Positions 50,353 to 63,884 of a DNA stretch of 64,000 nt are shown piece by piece; positions within the stretch are counted from its first letter, which is position 1; each line of letters starts with the position of its first letter. Below the pieces are notes generated by a model that was not told where the DNA came from, made no database searches, and worked only from the letters and a program-made list of their open reading frames with translations. The stretch is from positions 2,046,001 through 2,110,000 of the forward strand of contig JAPFBL010000007.1 in NCBI GenBank assembly GCA_026182355.1, read 5' to 3'. This stretch comes from Hermatobates lingyangjiaoensis (taxonomy: Eukaryota; Arthropoda; Insecta; Hemiptera; Hermatobatidae). A program made the position numbers and the translations under genes.

Positions 50353-50934
50353 CAGAAGTCGGCAACCTGCGGATCTTTCATCCTTACACTGCGGCTCCGA
50401 GTGGCTTGGCAAAATAAATTACTTTAAAAAGGTATTTATGTGTATTTTATTTGTGCTAGTTATTTTTTTAGTGTTTTAGTTCTAACTTGAAGATCTTTAT
50501 GCGATCTTAAATTATTAAAAAAAAAGGATATTTTATTGCTTTTTGTAGCTCAAAATAAACATCATACTCCAGAAAGCCGGTATTCCCGCCCGAACGCCAT
50601 CTCAACTTTCAAGCCCAGCAAGGCCAGATATGGAGAAATCTAAGACAAGAAAAATATCAGAGGAAAATAAATCGTTCAATGATGCTTGGGCAGATTCATT
50701 TGCTTTCACTTCTAACGAGAGTAGCACTTTGTGGATTTCATAAGTAAACTTTATAGCTTATCTTTAAAAGGGTAGTCAAAGCACTAATAAATGCATGTTT
50801 ATTTTTTACTTTTTAATAAATGCGTTTTCCCCATTTTAGATGTCAAAAAGTATTTACGGCTCTCAGTGGGGGTTTTTTTTTTGTGTAATCCGGGTTCAAA
50901 TGACTCTTTTGGTGTTAAAGGTTGCTGACCCCTG
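50353..50934. mobile_element. hAT-type MITE A
   Basis: Ends CAGAAGTCGGCAACC and GGTTGCTGACCCCTG. Perfect 8-bp target duplication CCCTAGAC at 50345-50352 and 50935-50942. 582 bp, no coding seen. Confidence 0.88.
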
Positions 50935-50942
50935 CCCTAGAC

Positions 50943-51352
50943 AAGAGGTGGGGAACTTGTATTGTAGTAAAGGCCATTTTAGCACCGTCCCTTTGTCCAA
51001 AAGGCCACAACGAATGGATAAGCGAATTTTTATACATTAGTTCTATTGTAAAATCCTTGAATCTATTATGACATTACTCGATCAGTGCATCTAAAGCTGT
51101 TTCGTTCTTTCTAAAGATTCAGCAGTGTCCTCACTGCCTTCGTTTAATATATTTCTTAACTTAGGAAAGTCATTTTCTAAAAGCTTAAACTTTTCAAGTA
51201 ATGATTGATAAATAGTCTTCTTCCTAAATGCCAGAATTTTTGTCATTGTTACCATAATAGTAATTTTTTATATTTTAAAACATTTTTCTTAAGAAACCGC
51301 AGAAGGTCGCATTTTATGATTCAAAAGGCCTCAGGTTCGTTCCCTACAGCTA
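50943..51352. mobile_element. hAT-type MITE B, inserted beside A
   Basis: Begins AAGAGGTGGGGAAC and ends GTTCGTTCCCTACAGCTA, decayed copies of the 23908 element's ends. Its left target copy is the CCCTAGAC that is also A's right one; the right is CCCTCGAC (51353-51360). The interior matches 23908-24330 (GTAATGATTGATAAATAGTC). Confidence 0.8.
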
Positions 51353-51548
51353 CCCTCGACTGCACACAGCACTCAGGTCTTGATTCTAACACCAAGTACT
51401 GCTCACATACCCGTCTATATCATTATAGGAAATATCTATTTAAAGTAAGCTCTAGAAACAAAGGAAACTATAAGTCCCTATTAACCTATAAAATAATCCC
51501 TCCACCCCATGGGCCTAGTGAAGTTTACTAATTATCTCGCTCAGATTC

Positions 51549-51830
51549 CCCTCTTATTGCACAGAACGGCAGTCACTTGCCTTTCATAAAAGAATAACCG
51601 AGCATGTCAAAACAGAAAGTTAAATCCAGCAGTCATAGCAATTTCCTTTGTCACTTAGCAAAACATGTACTTATAATCAACAGATCGATACGGATAGAAA
51701 CAGAGCCACATTATATCAAAACAGTCAATTCCGGGAAATATCTCATCTAAAAGCCTACGAGATTAAAAAGTCATTGCTCCCTTTATCTCAACGAATTACT
51801 CACTCTGCATTCCTCAAACCATTTCGTTAA
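51549..51830 (+). pseudogene. PLE GIY-YIG endonuclease C-terminus, decayed
   Basis: One frame, with two stops, reads HKRITEHVKTES, then IDTDRNRATLYQNSQFREI and LKAYEIKK before a TAA. This fits the C-terminal half of the GIY-YIG domain of Penelope-like proteins (R-x-EH helix, then a block ending L-x-EA-x-EI-x-K). About 290 bp on, after a C/T-rich tract, comes the hammerhead-like motif at 52117, the order known for PLEs. Confidence 0.6.
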
Positions 51831-52116
51831 AATTGTAACAGTCTTATTTCCTCCCTATATTTTGATATTTTATTTATTGCTTTCCTTACCCCTATAGTTA
51901 GAAGACGTAGTCGTTAACTTTCTTGCTTAACTCTTCCCTTGAGACAACTATAACTTCTCCCCCACTCCAATCTTTTCTATTTCTCCCCCTCTACAAACAA
52001 ACACCTTACTGTCCATACTACCACCCTCCTTCCAACCCTCGTTTTCTGGTATGTGAATATATAGATTCCTAGTCAATATTTAGTGCTTTCTGGTTTATAA
52101 GTATTTTAGATGTAAT

Positions 52117-52150
52117 CTGAGGAAGAACAGTGATAAGTTCGAAAAGCGTA
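52117..52150 (+). ncRNA. Hammerhead-like motif after PLE tail
   Basis: CTGAGGA (fits CUGANGA), perfect GAAC/GTTC helix II, GAAA, then AGCGTA with cleavage expected after GUA. Helix I is weak. Confidence 0.45.
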
Positions 52151-52279
52151 GTTTTTATCAAACTTTTGTGTGTGAGACTTTAAATGGTACATTTTCCAAA
52201 ACAATTTGTATTTTATTGAAAAGTTAGTTTTATTAGGATGTAATATCTAAGAACATCAACAATATTCACAAAAGAACCT

Positions 52280-53928
52280 AAAAAATCTGGAGTGGCCTAC
52301 ACTCTACTTTACTATAAGTAACTCAATGTCAAATTTCTTGAGTATATAAAACATAACGTATCATTTAAGCATAACATAAATATCTAAATGGGATATAATT
52401 ATTAGCATTGCATTGGTGAGGTAGTACAGATAGTGATTGAAGGACATATCAATTTATAAGCTTATTTTTGTACATCACAAATAATTTATTATTTGCAAAT
52501 AATTTCATTAGTATAACTACAGCAGTAATAACATTTTTGAAAAACCAAAGTGAACATTTCTTGAAACGAAATATTATCCTACAAGAAAACATGGCTATTG
52601 TTCAAATAGCCAGTAGATTTCTTACATCGTTTACTTGACATCCTTCTACATTGAATATTAATGTAAAATTTTTAAATTTGAAACAGTAAAATACCCTTTT
52701 TTTCTCTGAAAAACTTCTTAAACAGCGAAGAAAATGTTGTTTTAAGGTGATTTGTTAATTAAAGATGTACGATAATTACATTTATTAATCTCTAAACGAA
52801 AGATTTATATTTTGAATTATCTTTTACATTTTTGGTTTTTAACAGAATTATTATACTGGGAATTTTATGGCTTCTTAGTATTTAATAAGATCATTTTCCT
52901 TCCCCTTTGTCGAATAACATATATACGAATTTTCATTTACCTACACAATATTATTCCTCTTACATCTCTTATAAGTCAATAATATATTTTCATTTTTCCA
53001 TTAGAAACATAAATTTTATCTCAGTGGATTTGCTCAAAAAATTTCTAAGTCAATGTAAACAATGTAAAAAAATACAAAAAATTCGTAAGTCAATGTAAAC
53101 AATGTAAAAAAATACAAAAAATTCGACAAGTATAGCAGGTGATCTCTTAGTCTAGGATAAACAAAGAGTTTTTATATCGTTATTGCTCTTTCCCGTAATT
53201 GAAACTTCATGATTTTTTTTTTAAGAATTGCTAATTTTTTGTTCCATTTTTGGTCAAATTTTCATTATTTTTTAATGAGCCGTTTAGCGTCAAAAAAACA
53301 TTTTCTGAAAACACAAATCGTACTTTAACGCCCCTTTAGCGAATGTAATTTTGAAAAAAATATCTCAACTCATTCTCCATTTAATGTTCTATTTATAGGC
53401 ATAGTTTCATTCTTGTCCGTCAAACAGTATGGCTTGTATCCCTCTCACAAGGTTTGAGATTGAATAATAAGTCAAAATTTGTACATTTTATTGAAAAAAA
53501 AATATTTCCTGTTGTTTTAAAATTCTGAATATATTTTTCGTTTGTTGCATTTAGAACCTCAAAGATAATGTCAAAATTTCAAAACTCTAGAGTTATCAGT
53601 TTAGGAGAAATAAATGTTTTAAAAAAAACGGTTTTTGGCAAAAAAAGTGACTTTCCCATCATGCATAATTCTTCCCAAACAATAGGGATCTTCGTCTAAA
53701 TGGGGCCCATTTTTGTGTAAAATATCAACTTGATCCATCAAAGATTCTGGACCGTAGCGTGGTAACAAGCAATGCTAACACACGCACCCACCCACCCACA
53801 CACACACAGACATCATCGTAAAAACGTCATAAAACGACTTCTGGGACCTCAAAACATGTAATTCCGTCAAAATCTCGAGATCGAATTTTTTCACGATCAC
53901 TATACTTTACTTATAGTAAAGTAAAAAA
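52280..53928 (+). mobile_element. Unclassified 1.6-kb repeat, copy B
   Basis: Near-identical to 21548-23173, with the same ends. It differs by a tandem copy of AAGTCAATGTAAACAATG (53047-53127), by small indels and by stops in the cysteine-rich frame. Confidence 0.75.
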
Positions 53929-56900
53929 AATGTTACAACATAAGTTTCTAAGTATTTAAATTCTGAAACAATCGTAATTGTCTGCAGGTATACATTCACC
54001 AAATAAGTTGTCCTGGATGGATGAAATTTACCACTAATTCTTATGGTGGTACTGACGGACTAAAAATTAATAATAAACCCGCATTCAGTATTTTAGGCCC
54101 AAACCCGAACATTTTTAACTCACGATAAAGTTTTTGTGGTGTATATTTAAAACAAAAATGCCCATAAAAATCCGTAATATAAATTTTATTAGACAATCAG
54201 ACAAGACTGAAGGCTTTCACATTCATGTTTGTCAGATCTCTTTTGAGAATCTTATCCATAAAAACAAGTTAAATTACATGGAGGTACCACATGAAATAGC
54301 AGAACAGTTGGAGAACAAACAACCTCGTGGGGCTTTATAAACTGATTTTAGCTTCGACGAAGGGAAGCACAGTCTGACAGATAGGGCAGCGGTGCAGAAG
54401 AGTCTCATTTCCACAGTTTAATAATAATAACAACATGTCAGAGTCTGCCTCAATGAGTTCAAGTTTGTTATAACTGACAGAATAAAATGAATGAAACCAT
54501 TACATAAATTAACTATGACTTTGATAATACTTTAACAAGGAGTATGGCATTGCGTCTATACAATTGGCACAGCAAAATAAAACAACTCACTTGACTTGAG
54601 TATAAACGTACTTTATATTAAGTTTACATCTTGTAAAATTGAGTGTAGGCCACTCCACATTTTTCAATTCAATATAAAAAAATAATCAGTATGAAATGCA
54701 GCATTAGACGAATAAACTTCTTATAATATAGTAAAGAATCCGGAACATTTTTTGAGTCAGAGGGAACTCTATTCCCACTTGCTCGAAGGGTCGATATGCT
54801 TTCTGTATAAAACTATGTGCAGCTACCTATATCATCATATAGTAACTTGTAAAGCAAGAACATTCAATTAATATTTTATCTTTGTAGTACATCTTGAATC
54901 ACAACTGAAGTCATGTTTGAAGAAATTAGTATCTCTGACTGAATCACTTAAGAATAGCGTTGCTATCTCCAATTTCCGTTTTTGATCGATTCAGTACGTC
55001 TACCAAATCTACTTATTTTTCTTGGGCGAACAGTTCACTGCATTAACTATCAATTTCTTATTATCCTTGGTATAACTTATAATCCCTAAATGCATTCAAA
55101 TTATTCAAATCCAAGTTTAAAATTAAGTTTTTAGTCTTTCATAATACCAACAAGACTACAGCAATATCAATAGATTATGAATGGGTGAAAATGTAAGAGA
55201 AATATTATCAAAGAGATTATTGCGAACAACACAGACTCAATGGTCAAACTCAGAAAAAATTTATTTATGAAAGTTGGGTATGATTTAGAAAAAAACTTAA
55301 AACAAAAACATGCTATACGTTTCTTTGACTATTCTAGATAACTGATTTAACTTTACTTACGTTCTCTTGACCAAATAGAAACAGGAAGATTTGATGTTGG
55401 CGCATTTTGATATGATCGAAGTTTGGAGATATATTTGAATGCATTAATATGGAATCTTGGGATGATTAGAATTCCATGTGTAATTATTATACCAAAACAT
55501 GATCATAGGTTAAATACATCTAATAGCCTAAAAAACAAACTCCAGTATAGAACTTTTTATAAAATACAATTTCGAAGTTTTTTTGAAAGGGGAACAGTCA
55601 TATTGAAAGAGCAAGATAACAAAATTAAAAGAAGAACATACAGGTCTTAACTTCAAGAAAACTTGAAAGCCTGAAAACTAATCAAGCACTCTGTGAAAAT
55701 GTAATAATGTTCTAACATTTTTCACTAACGTACATTAAATTTAACTTTTGAATTTATACAAACAGTAGTTTAAAAAAAATTGTACATTGCCATTCCGAAG
55801 GAAAAATTCAAAACATAACAATTGTAGTAAGTGAAGCCAGATATTTTACTTTAGATCGAGCTATATATAAATAAAAATTTGGTTACCAATGTGGTCTCCT
55901 TTACCACAAATGAATTACTAAACTACTGCAATAATGAACTGGGTAACAAAGCACAATTCAATGAAATAGGCGTCGTCGGTTTGCTTTTAATTATTGCAGA
56001 AGGAGAAACACAACATGTTTGAAATATTTCTTCACCTACACTTTCACATAAGCCGGGTGTCCATAAAGCCATTTTAGAGATTAAAAAATTTACAGTTTGT
56101 CAGTATTAGTGTTCGAAAACATTCTGCAAAACTGTTAAATGCTTCATATACCTTATTTAAGGTACAAATATTAAGCACTTCTTTCTGAAAATAGTTGAAA
56201 CCATTTTTAGTCCTGTTAAGGTATTTTCTTTTTCAGAAAACAAAGATGTCTTCTTTCTAACAGTTTTGAGCAATTCACTCCATCATAAATACTTATTAAT
56301 GATTTAAATACTTTAAAGTGCATACAGATTTCATGGACATCCGATAAATAGGTTGGCTAATTTCTAAGTGCTCTATATTAACCATTTGACTTAAATACTT
56401 TTACTATTCTTCCTTGCTTGACTTCAGTGAAGACCATGCAATAACTGATGAAAATATTAATCATTCAAATACGAAATATTAATCGGCTTTGCCAGAAACT
56501 GTACCAATGCCAATTTGAACAATTAATACACTGATAATTCTGAATTATGTTTTAACTGGCGAAATCAATCCTACTGAAAGGTTTGGTTTCTTTTTTACTA
56601 AGCAGTAACACACAGAATATTTCTAAAACATTTTAACCTTGCTCATGGGCAGACGGGTCCCAAGATAATTCCATTTACGAAAGAAATCAAAGGAGAGTCA
56701 TAATAGAATTTCCTTATTCATAGAATAATTCACTTTTCAAATAAAGCAAAAAAATATTTATAATATATAAAGAAGATGGGTAACTCATTTAGTCTTGAAC
56801 CGGCAACACAGATTGATAATTTTATATCAAAGGAGTTTTCAATTAAAACGAAGGAAACAAATTTTGATAAACAATTTACCCGAGTGACGGCAAAATTACG

Positions 56901-59900
56901 TTAGTCTTATAATGGATAATTAAACCAAATTATTCTCCACAAAAGCACATTTTTTTAAAAAAACCCATAACGTGTTTCCAACAATTACTGCCCTTCTTCA
57001 TTTTATACCTGCTTATCGTGAAGGTACCCGTCGGAAAGATACGAAGGTTGGAGACTTTTCAAGAACTTCCCATGAACATATGTAAACTGAAGAAGTATAC
57101 TAAGTATTCGAAAAGTGTTATTTTGTTTTTTTTTTACAAAACAAAATCCCCATTATGAGTAAATATATGGCTCATTATGTGTAAGAAAAAGACAGTAATG
57201 GTATTCAGCTACAAATATATACAACTTCAAAAAACACACTAAAGAAGTACACTTACAGCCTCAAGTTTTCTTGTTTAATTTCAATTAAACAAAACCATTA
57301 ACCATCAGTTCAATGATTGACAAACATCAGGAGGAAGAAAGAAGGAAAGACACAGAGTGAAGGCTGGCAACTGATGACCTGCAGTCACACACGCACCTTA
57401 TCACATTATATCACTACGTACTTAAGGTGAGGGAAAAACGAAAGAGATAAAGGCAAAAATAATTACAATAAAATTAATATTTAAAAAACTTATAAAAGTG
57501 TCTTTTCCCCTTTCTTTCTTCCTTCTCTTCTTAAATATACTTTCCTTTGATCAGAGGAGGCCGAGTATTTGGCTGAACTGCAGCTGTCAACATTCTTTTA
57601 TCCTATTTTCTTACTTCTGATGGCTGTTATGCGGAAAATTTGAGACAGTAAGTGTACTTACCTATTGTGTGAAGTCCTTAGTTTACTTTTGATGTCGGCT
57701 TTCAATTTATAGAGGTAACCTAGTATGCTTAAAAGATTTATAACAAAATAACTTCAAAACAGAAAATACAAAATCAGAGTGAGAGATCTAATTCTCTACC
57801 TCGTTCACGGAAAACCACCGTTAAAAAAAAAAAGTAAAATTAGTTTACACACCTGCACATGGAACCCGAGGGCTTAATGAAAACATATTCCTGACTAGTT
57901 TTCAAATGGTGAATACACAGCGAAAAAAAGACTAATCAAATCTTAAAAACTGTCATTTTGTGTTTGGTATTCAGAGGTCAAGGATGCATTTTATAATGTT
58001 GCAACTGATGAACAAAGTATCTTTAAAGACGAGAATATGTAGTATGTACTTTAGTTGAGACTGAGGAAATCATAATTTTTGTGTGACAAAACATCCGCAA
58101 AGGTCTTTACAAACTAACAATTCCAACTCTATTACTGATTCATATATTCATTTAGATTGGTAATAAATGTATATTTCATTCATCACAAAGCGTATTTAGA
58201 ACGAGTGATATTCAATGAATCTTACGTTCATTAAGAATTTCAGAGAAATATAATCGAGTTTACAGCTTTTAATTAATCTACGAAATTTATAATATTCGTT
58301 TTTTATTATTACTAACTTTGAAATTAAAGGTGAAGAAATTATAAATAATTAATTACATAAAAGTATCAAATTCAATTTCTTTTATTCTCAGGCATTCAAA
58401 ACACTACACAGGGAAATTATAACTAACCAATCAATGTTATATATAGAAAGGAAGCAATCTTTGGGAAACGACTAATGGATGAACAACTTAATTAGGAGTA
58501 CTTACCGAAGTGGAATAAACCTTTGACACATGTATCCTTGCGCTAAAGAAAGATTGTTGATAACATATTCAATTCCCTTAAAACTTATTGAAAGATTTCT
58601 TTTGTGTGACAAATTAATTACTGTAGAGCAGTAAACGATGTTAAAAAAAAAAGAAGCAAATAAATTGAACTTCATAACATTTAAACAACCATAAACCTTT
58701 AGCTACTTTTAAAAGAAAATAGTACAATTAGAACGCGTAAAAGGAGGAGGCATGAAGCATCTAAAACCTCTTGATCCCTTGATGCCACTTCAACTTCCAA
58801 CAAGAAAGTGTTAGTAACAAGGTGCTTGAAACGAGCCAGAACAAGTTAATAGCCTGCCATCTTTGATCCAAGTGTTAAGTCTCAACCACATTTGAGTCGT
58901 ACAGAAAAATGACTTTCAAATTGGCAAACCAATTGGTTTGGATAAAAAATTTGGTACATGGGGTAAAAAATGAAAGGAATAAAAAAATTGTTTACTAACA
59001 GCTATATGGTTTTGTGTTTGTAACAAAATGCTTAAATTATGTATAATACTACACATCTTTCCATATCTACCCGCCAGTGCAAGTATGATGTATCTATAGC
59101 AAAAATCTTATTGAAAATTTAAATACAGTTAACAGATTAAACTTACAAACTTGTCAACGGAGAAATTTAAACATATTACTAAAATTAGTTAGAAATTGTG
59201 ACATCTAGTACAAATTCAGTTAATACAGTACAGAGTCAACATTTAAGTCATTTAACTAAAAACAAAATATAAGAAAAAACGAATGTAAATTGATTTGTTT
59301 ACTTAAAGCAGGTAACAAGTTAACTTTGTAATGCACAATTATACTGGAGCAGCTTGTTAAGGCGAACTCGAATGTTATATCAGTGACATCAATTACCTCC
59401 GAATCCATTGCTTATAAGGAGTTACTTTCAATTTTCTTCAAATAGTAATTTTTTCAACTAATTTAAATAAGCCGTCATTGATAAATAACGTTATTAAAAT
59501 ATCAACTATAATATGCTCAAACAATTAAAAGAATATTTAGAGATGAATTCTTTTAAAAATGGATTTTAAATTGTTTGTGTTTAATACAAATGAAATTTAC
59601 ATTCCTAATCCACTGATGTTAACGAAGTAAAACTATAATTACACATCATTAAAAATCATAAAAAAATGAACAAATGGAACATGAAATAAAGTTCTACAAA
59701 TAAGAACTTAATATTATTCTAATAGGAAACATAATATTCTTATCATATATTTCATAACAAAAATTAGTCAAAAATATATATTTTCATCAACGATTTTATT
59801 TGTAGGAATAAAAAATTACTGCAAGGATTGACTGAGGAATTATTTAATAATCATTCCCTGCGGATCTACAAATAAAATAGTCTTGGAATAAGTTCCACTT

Positions 59901-59944
59901 CAATTATTATTTAAAAAAAAAAATAAATAACAATATAGCATTCT
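53929..59944. other. AT-rich DNA with little recognisable
   Basis: Contains a reversed left-end fragment of the 1.6-kb family at 54625-54665 (GAGTGTAGGCCACTCCAC) and an inverted pair around 57240-57670: the right side reads CTGATGG...GAAAATTTGAG...GTAAGTGTACTT, the left its reverse, a third diverged locus of the 24926/42817 type. No gene supported. Confidence 0.4.
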
Positions 59945-59969
59945 AGAAATTATTTGCAGGAATACTCCT

Positions 59970-59975
59970 TTTATT
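59970..59975 (-). terminator. Poly(A) signal for the STPR gene
   Basis: AATAAA on the minus strand, about 160 bases after the stop codon at 60134. It is the first canonical signal downstream. In such AT-rich DNA the hexamer is common, so position is the main support. Confidence 0.45.
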
Positions 59976-60133
59976 GAAGGGATTTTGCAGTTCTTTATCG
60001 CATGACGAATGCTAGGGCAGGCAGAGTTCCGCTGATGTCAATATGCTGGAACAAGGACATAAGGGAAAACAAGTCCTCATAACAAACAAGTTCTAAATAA
60101 TCAATTGAAGTTCTTAACGATTTGGTGCTTAGC

Positions 60134-60614
60134 TCAATCTTCTGACGAATTGGTTTTCTCTTCTTCTTCTTCTTCTTCTTCTTCGCTGTTATCCTCACTA
60201 CTTTCTGGTTTCGGCTCGTCTTCTTTTTCCACCTTGTTCGCCTTTCTCGGCTGTCTCTCAGTCTTGTTTTCTACGACTTTTTTTGGTTTAGTACTCTTCC
60301 TCTTGTTTTTCTTCTTCGAAGGAGAAGGCAGTTTGGCGACAGAGTTAGTCGCATTGTTTTTCGCCCTCATTTTGTTGGCCAAGTACTCCCTGGTCCTTGT
60401 TCTCATGTCGGCGAGACGTAGCGTTCTCTGCTGCTCCGACTCAGCTGCCAATCGCTCCTTTTGCCTCCGACGCAAGTCTTCTAACCTGGCAGCTCTTTCC
60501 GCAGGCGTTTCTCGTTCCCTTCGCTTTCTCATCAAAGCAGCATTCCTCTTCGCTTGACTCCACAACGAACTACTTCCTCTCTTTCTTCTGGGCTTTATAC
60601 TTATCGTCACTTCC
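60134..60614 (-). CDS. Last exon of an STPR-repeat basic/acidic protein
   Basis: An open frame of about 160 codons ending in TGA at 60136-60134. It has no ATG at its head. The minus strand reads TATCAACAG|GGAAGTG at 60614, a clean acceptor, so I call it the 3' terminal exon, entered after two bases of a codon. Counting from the GTG at 60610, two 23-residue units lie at about 30-52 and 53-75 (ETPAERAARLEDLRRR and ESEQQRTLRLADMRTR align with offset 23) with a fragment of a third. This is the STPR pattern of the silkworm factor FMBP-1, a DNA-binding repeat. A lysine-rich stretch (99-111) and an acidic tail with nine glutamates encoded by a CTT/CTC microsatellite follow. A nuclear DNA-binding role is inferred from the family only. 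The upstream exons were not located. Confidence 0.72.
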
Positions 60615-62155
60615 CTGTTGATACAAAAATAATGAGATCAAACAAGTCGACAAATAATTTTAACCCATATCCTTATGTTTACTTATCATACAATCCTATT
60701 CTCTTTTTCAGATAAGAAATATGACAATTATAAATAAAATGACATCACTGTATGTACCTTTAAGTAGGTATTGTAGTAATTGTATTAAAAAATTACACCA
60801 CCTAAAAAAAGTTACAACTCCACTGGACCAAATGTAACCCACCCACAAAGAGCAAACTGAATGTTCTTACTTTAACAATTATCTAGTCGACTGCTCAAGT
60901 TCCGGTAGATATTAGTTTATTTTCATTACAGAATTTAATTTTTTTTGTAATGATATTATTTCCTAATTACATTTTAATTCTTTCCATTCCTGGTTTCATC
61001 GTCAATCGCTTTGTTTTCTACTACAAGTTACTAAATCTGCCAATTGTCAAAACAATTCATTTGTCGAGTGGTATCTCTGTTCATTGATTATGCTCTTGTG
61101 AACGCTTGTTTATACAATATGACTGCTTTCTCCATCATCAGTCTGATTCTTCCCGTAGTAAGTTTCTATACAATTTTTGATAACAGGAGTCCTGGTATGT
61201 TCAAAGTAGAATGTTGGCAGTTGATGAGACAGCGCAACAACTATCTTAAAGTTCCCTTTTTCCGACAGAAATTACCCCTCTCATCTTTCACTTGACTAAA
61301 AATCACCATTTGATAGGTCATTTTACATTAAAACCGAAAATAACCTTAACCGTGTAAATGTGGTGTATAGTTTTTGGTCAATATCAACTAAAAGAAGTCA
61401 ACTTTATTACCCAGGATGTTTTTTTTGAGACAAACTCCTTTTCTTTTGAAAATAAAATTACTGGATAGAGTAATTATACAGTTAATACTACACTGATTGC
61501 TAATTATCTGAGGAAAATGCAGTTTTTTCGACAGGTTAATGTTTTTTGTCTTCAGCTTAAAGATGTACAAGACACAGGTTCTTACAGAAATGATTTATTC
61601 GTTGTTTACACAAGAATAATAAATAATGTTGACCCTATACAGAACTTTCCAAAATACCTACTATGACAGTGCTGAAATAGTCATTATTTCAAAAGAATTA
61701 ATATTTCCAAATTTAAGATTACTGAGACATGCGTGCGGGGGGGCAGGGTAGACAGGCGAGGCACCGAGATGAAATCCCAAATGATAATAATGCCAATCAA
61801 ACAAGTTCCTTAATCGGTTGTTAGGCCTTTGATAAGTATCTCTTCATTTAAATCCAATAAATGTAATTACTAATACCAGTAAACATGGTTTTCTGTCTGC
61901 TTCTTCTTAATTTATACGTTAGATGGTGTTTATAGTATTACGTTCGATATAATATAGTTCATTATAGTAACGAAAAAGGCTAGTAGTTGTTAAAACGATA
62001 AAATAAGACCTCTGGGTGCAGTGTCCACGAGTCCTAAGATCTCTTAGATCCTCCAAGTGATGTTTATAATATTAATATTATCAATAATAATAGTAGGTAC
62101 ATCATTAAACATTAATTTTGCTATTATATAAATATTTTTAATTTATTTTTAAGTA
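60615..62155. other. Upstream of the STPR exon
   Basis: Should be an intron of the STPR gene. No exon was identified; AT-rich. Confidence 0.35.
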
Positions 62156-62897
62156 CAGTAATCCCTCACTTTTCGCGGATAATGGGGACCGAAGATACCA
62201 GCGAAAAGCGAAAATCCGAGAATAATAGACTTGTCTTTATAAAAGCCTCTAAAGCTCAACAACGACCTTTCCAACAGAGAGAGAATCCTGACCTTACTGA
62301 ATACTGTACTGTGTCGTAAATAAAAATAAAAAACAAAAAGAAAAAATAAGAAATAATTAATAAAAAAAATACATCTTTACCAACTATAAGAGAGAAAGAA
62401 TTATACCCTTAATGTATTGTACAGCAAATAATAATGCAAGTAAATAAAATAAAAAAATTCCTAACTATCCTTTATTTTAATTTATAGATGAAAAGGGCTA
62501 TATTTTTACTTCAATTTTTTGATATTTTTATTATTCTCTTGTTACAATTGGTTATGTTTTAATATTTTTCATTAATTTTTAGCCTTTAATATATAATTTT
62601 TTTTTATAAATTTTATAATATATAAATTTTTTTAATTGCTATTATTAGCCTTTAATTTAATAGTGTAGAATATATTTTGACCTAGCAAGTCACTGGTTGT
62701 TTTATAACTTTCTCGATAGTACAAGAAGAATCCTGTATATTTTCTTCTCTAATATTAACTACTGTACTTTTTGATTACGAGTTGTATTTTTTTTTTAGTG
62801 CAATTACAGTTGAATATTTTTTTTATATTTTTTAATTTTTAATTGAACATTTCAGGACCCCGCGAAAACTGAACCACGAACTAGCGAGGGATTACTG
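62156..62897. mobile_element. Tigger/pogo-type MITE
   Basis: Begins CAGTAATCCCTCACTTTTCG and ends CTAGCGAGGGATTACTG, at a TA target (62154-62155, 62898-62899). 742 bp, no transposase, interior A/T-rich. Confidence 0.85.
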
Positions 62898-63277
62898 TAT
62901 ATCAAAACATATAATTTTTATTGTACATCCCGACATTTTAAAGAGTAAGCACGTTATTCTTTCTTCTCAGTTCCACAACTTCTAAATAATCTTTGCTACT
63001 GAGGCCCATATACTGTCAACTTTTCAAGTTAGTAAAGTCACAGAATATGACAGGTGACATATAATTTAATAATGTCATTCTTCATGTCAAACTAATTTTA
63101 AGTTTAATCGTTTTCATAAAATGACAAATTTTAATAGAAAAACAAATGAGCTCCATTCTCATCTATTATAAATGTTACATCTTTATAAGTTAAATATGTT
63201 TGGATTTTACATTGAGTACTTCTTTACCAAACTTGTTGTGTAATATATCCCACCATCAATACAAAAATCAATATATA

Positions 63278-63818
63278 CAGACGCTCCCCTACTAACGAAC
63301 ATTCGATTTACGAACTTTCGGAGATACGACTAGACTTGTCAATACATATATCAAATTTTATAAATACGTAAAAAACAACAAAACGCTGTAAGTTAGATTT
63401 TATATTGAGCGTTTTCTCATATCGATAAAGCACTTGCAAAACTTCGAGCAACAGGACCCAAATGTTGAGCACTGTACGAAGGTTGCAAACCTGAAAAGAA
63501 AACGAAAACCGTCCAACTGTCGAATAAAAACACGGTTTTTTCGTTCAATTCCCCTCAACTGATGCTGTATAGAATTACTGTTTTCAGTGATTCAGTGGGG
63601 GTAAATGTTTTACCCCACATTGTTATAAAGCATATTTTTTTTACTATGTAGTGTTGTTTAAATGCAATAGAAACCCATATAGGTTAATTGTATAAGCCCT
63701 AAAAATACATTTCACTATAAAAAAATATCTTGCACGACTTGCGAACAAATTCAGCAAACGAACGACTGTCCGGAACGTATCTCTTTCGTAAGTTGGGGGG
63801 GGGGGGGGGGGTTGTTTG
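63278..63818. mobile_element. Tigger/pogo-type MITE with a G-run in its right end
   Basis: Left end CAGACGCTCCCCTACTAACG next to TA. The right end should mirror it, but after CGTAAGTT it continues as about 17 G (63795-63811) and TTGTTTG-TA. The interior keeps ACGAACTTTCGG-like words. Confidence 0.65.
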
Positions 63819-63884
63819 TAATTACAACATTTATATATGTTGTATTTATATTACAACAGTTTATAATCAGTAGTAAACCCAATT

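Noticed and set aside
60105..60557. 150-codon plus-strand frame rich in S, F and L
   Set aside because: It is the antisense of the STPR exon; the serine and leucine runs mirror the glutamate and lysine codons.
60608..60610. GTG as start codon of the STPR frame
   Set aside because: Animal genes rarely start at GTG, and a good splice acceptor lies just upstream at 60614.
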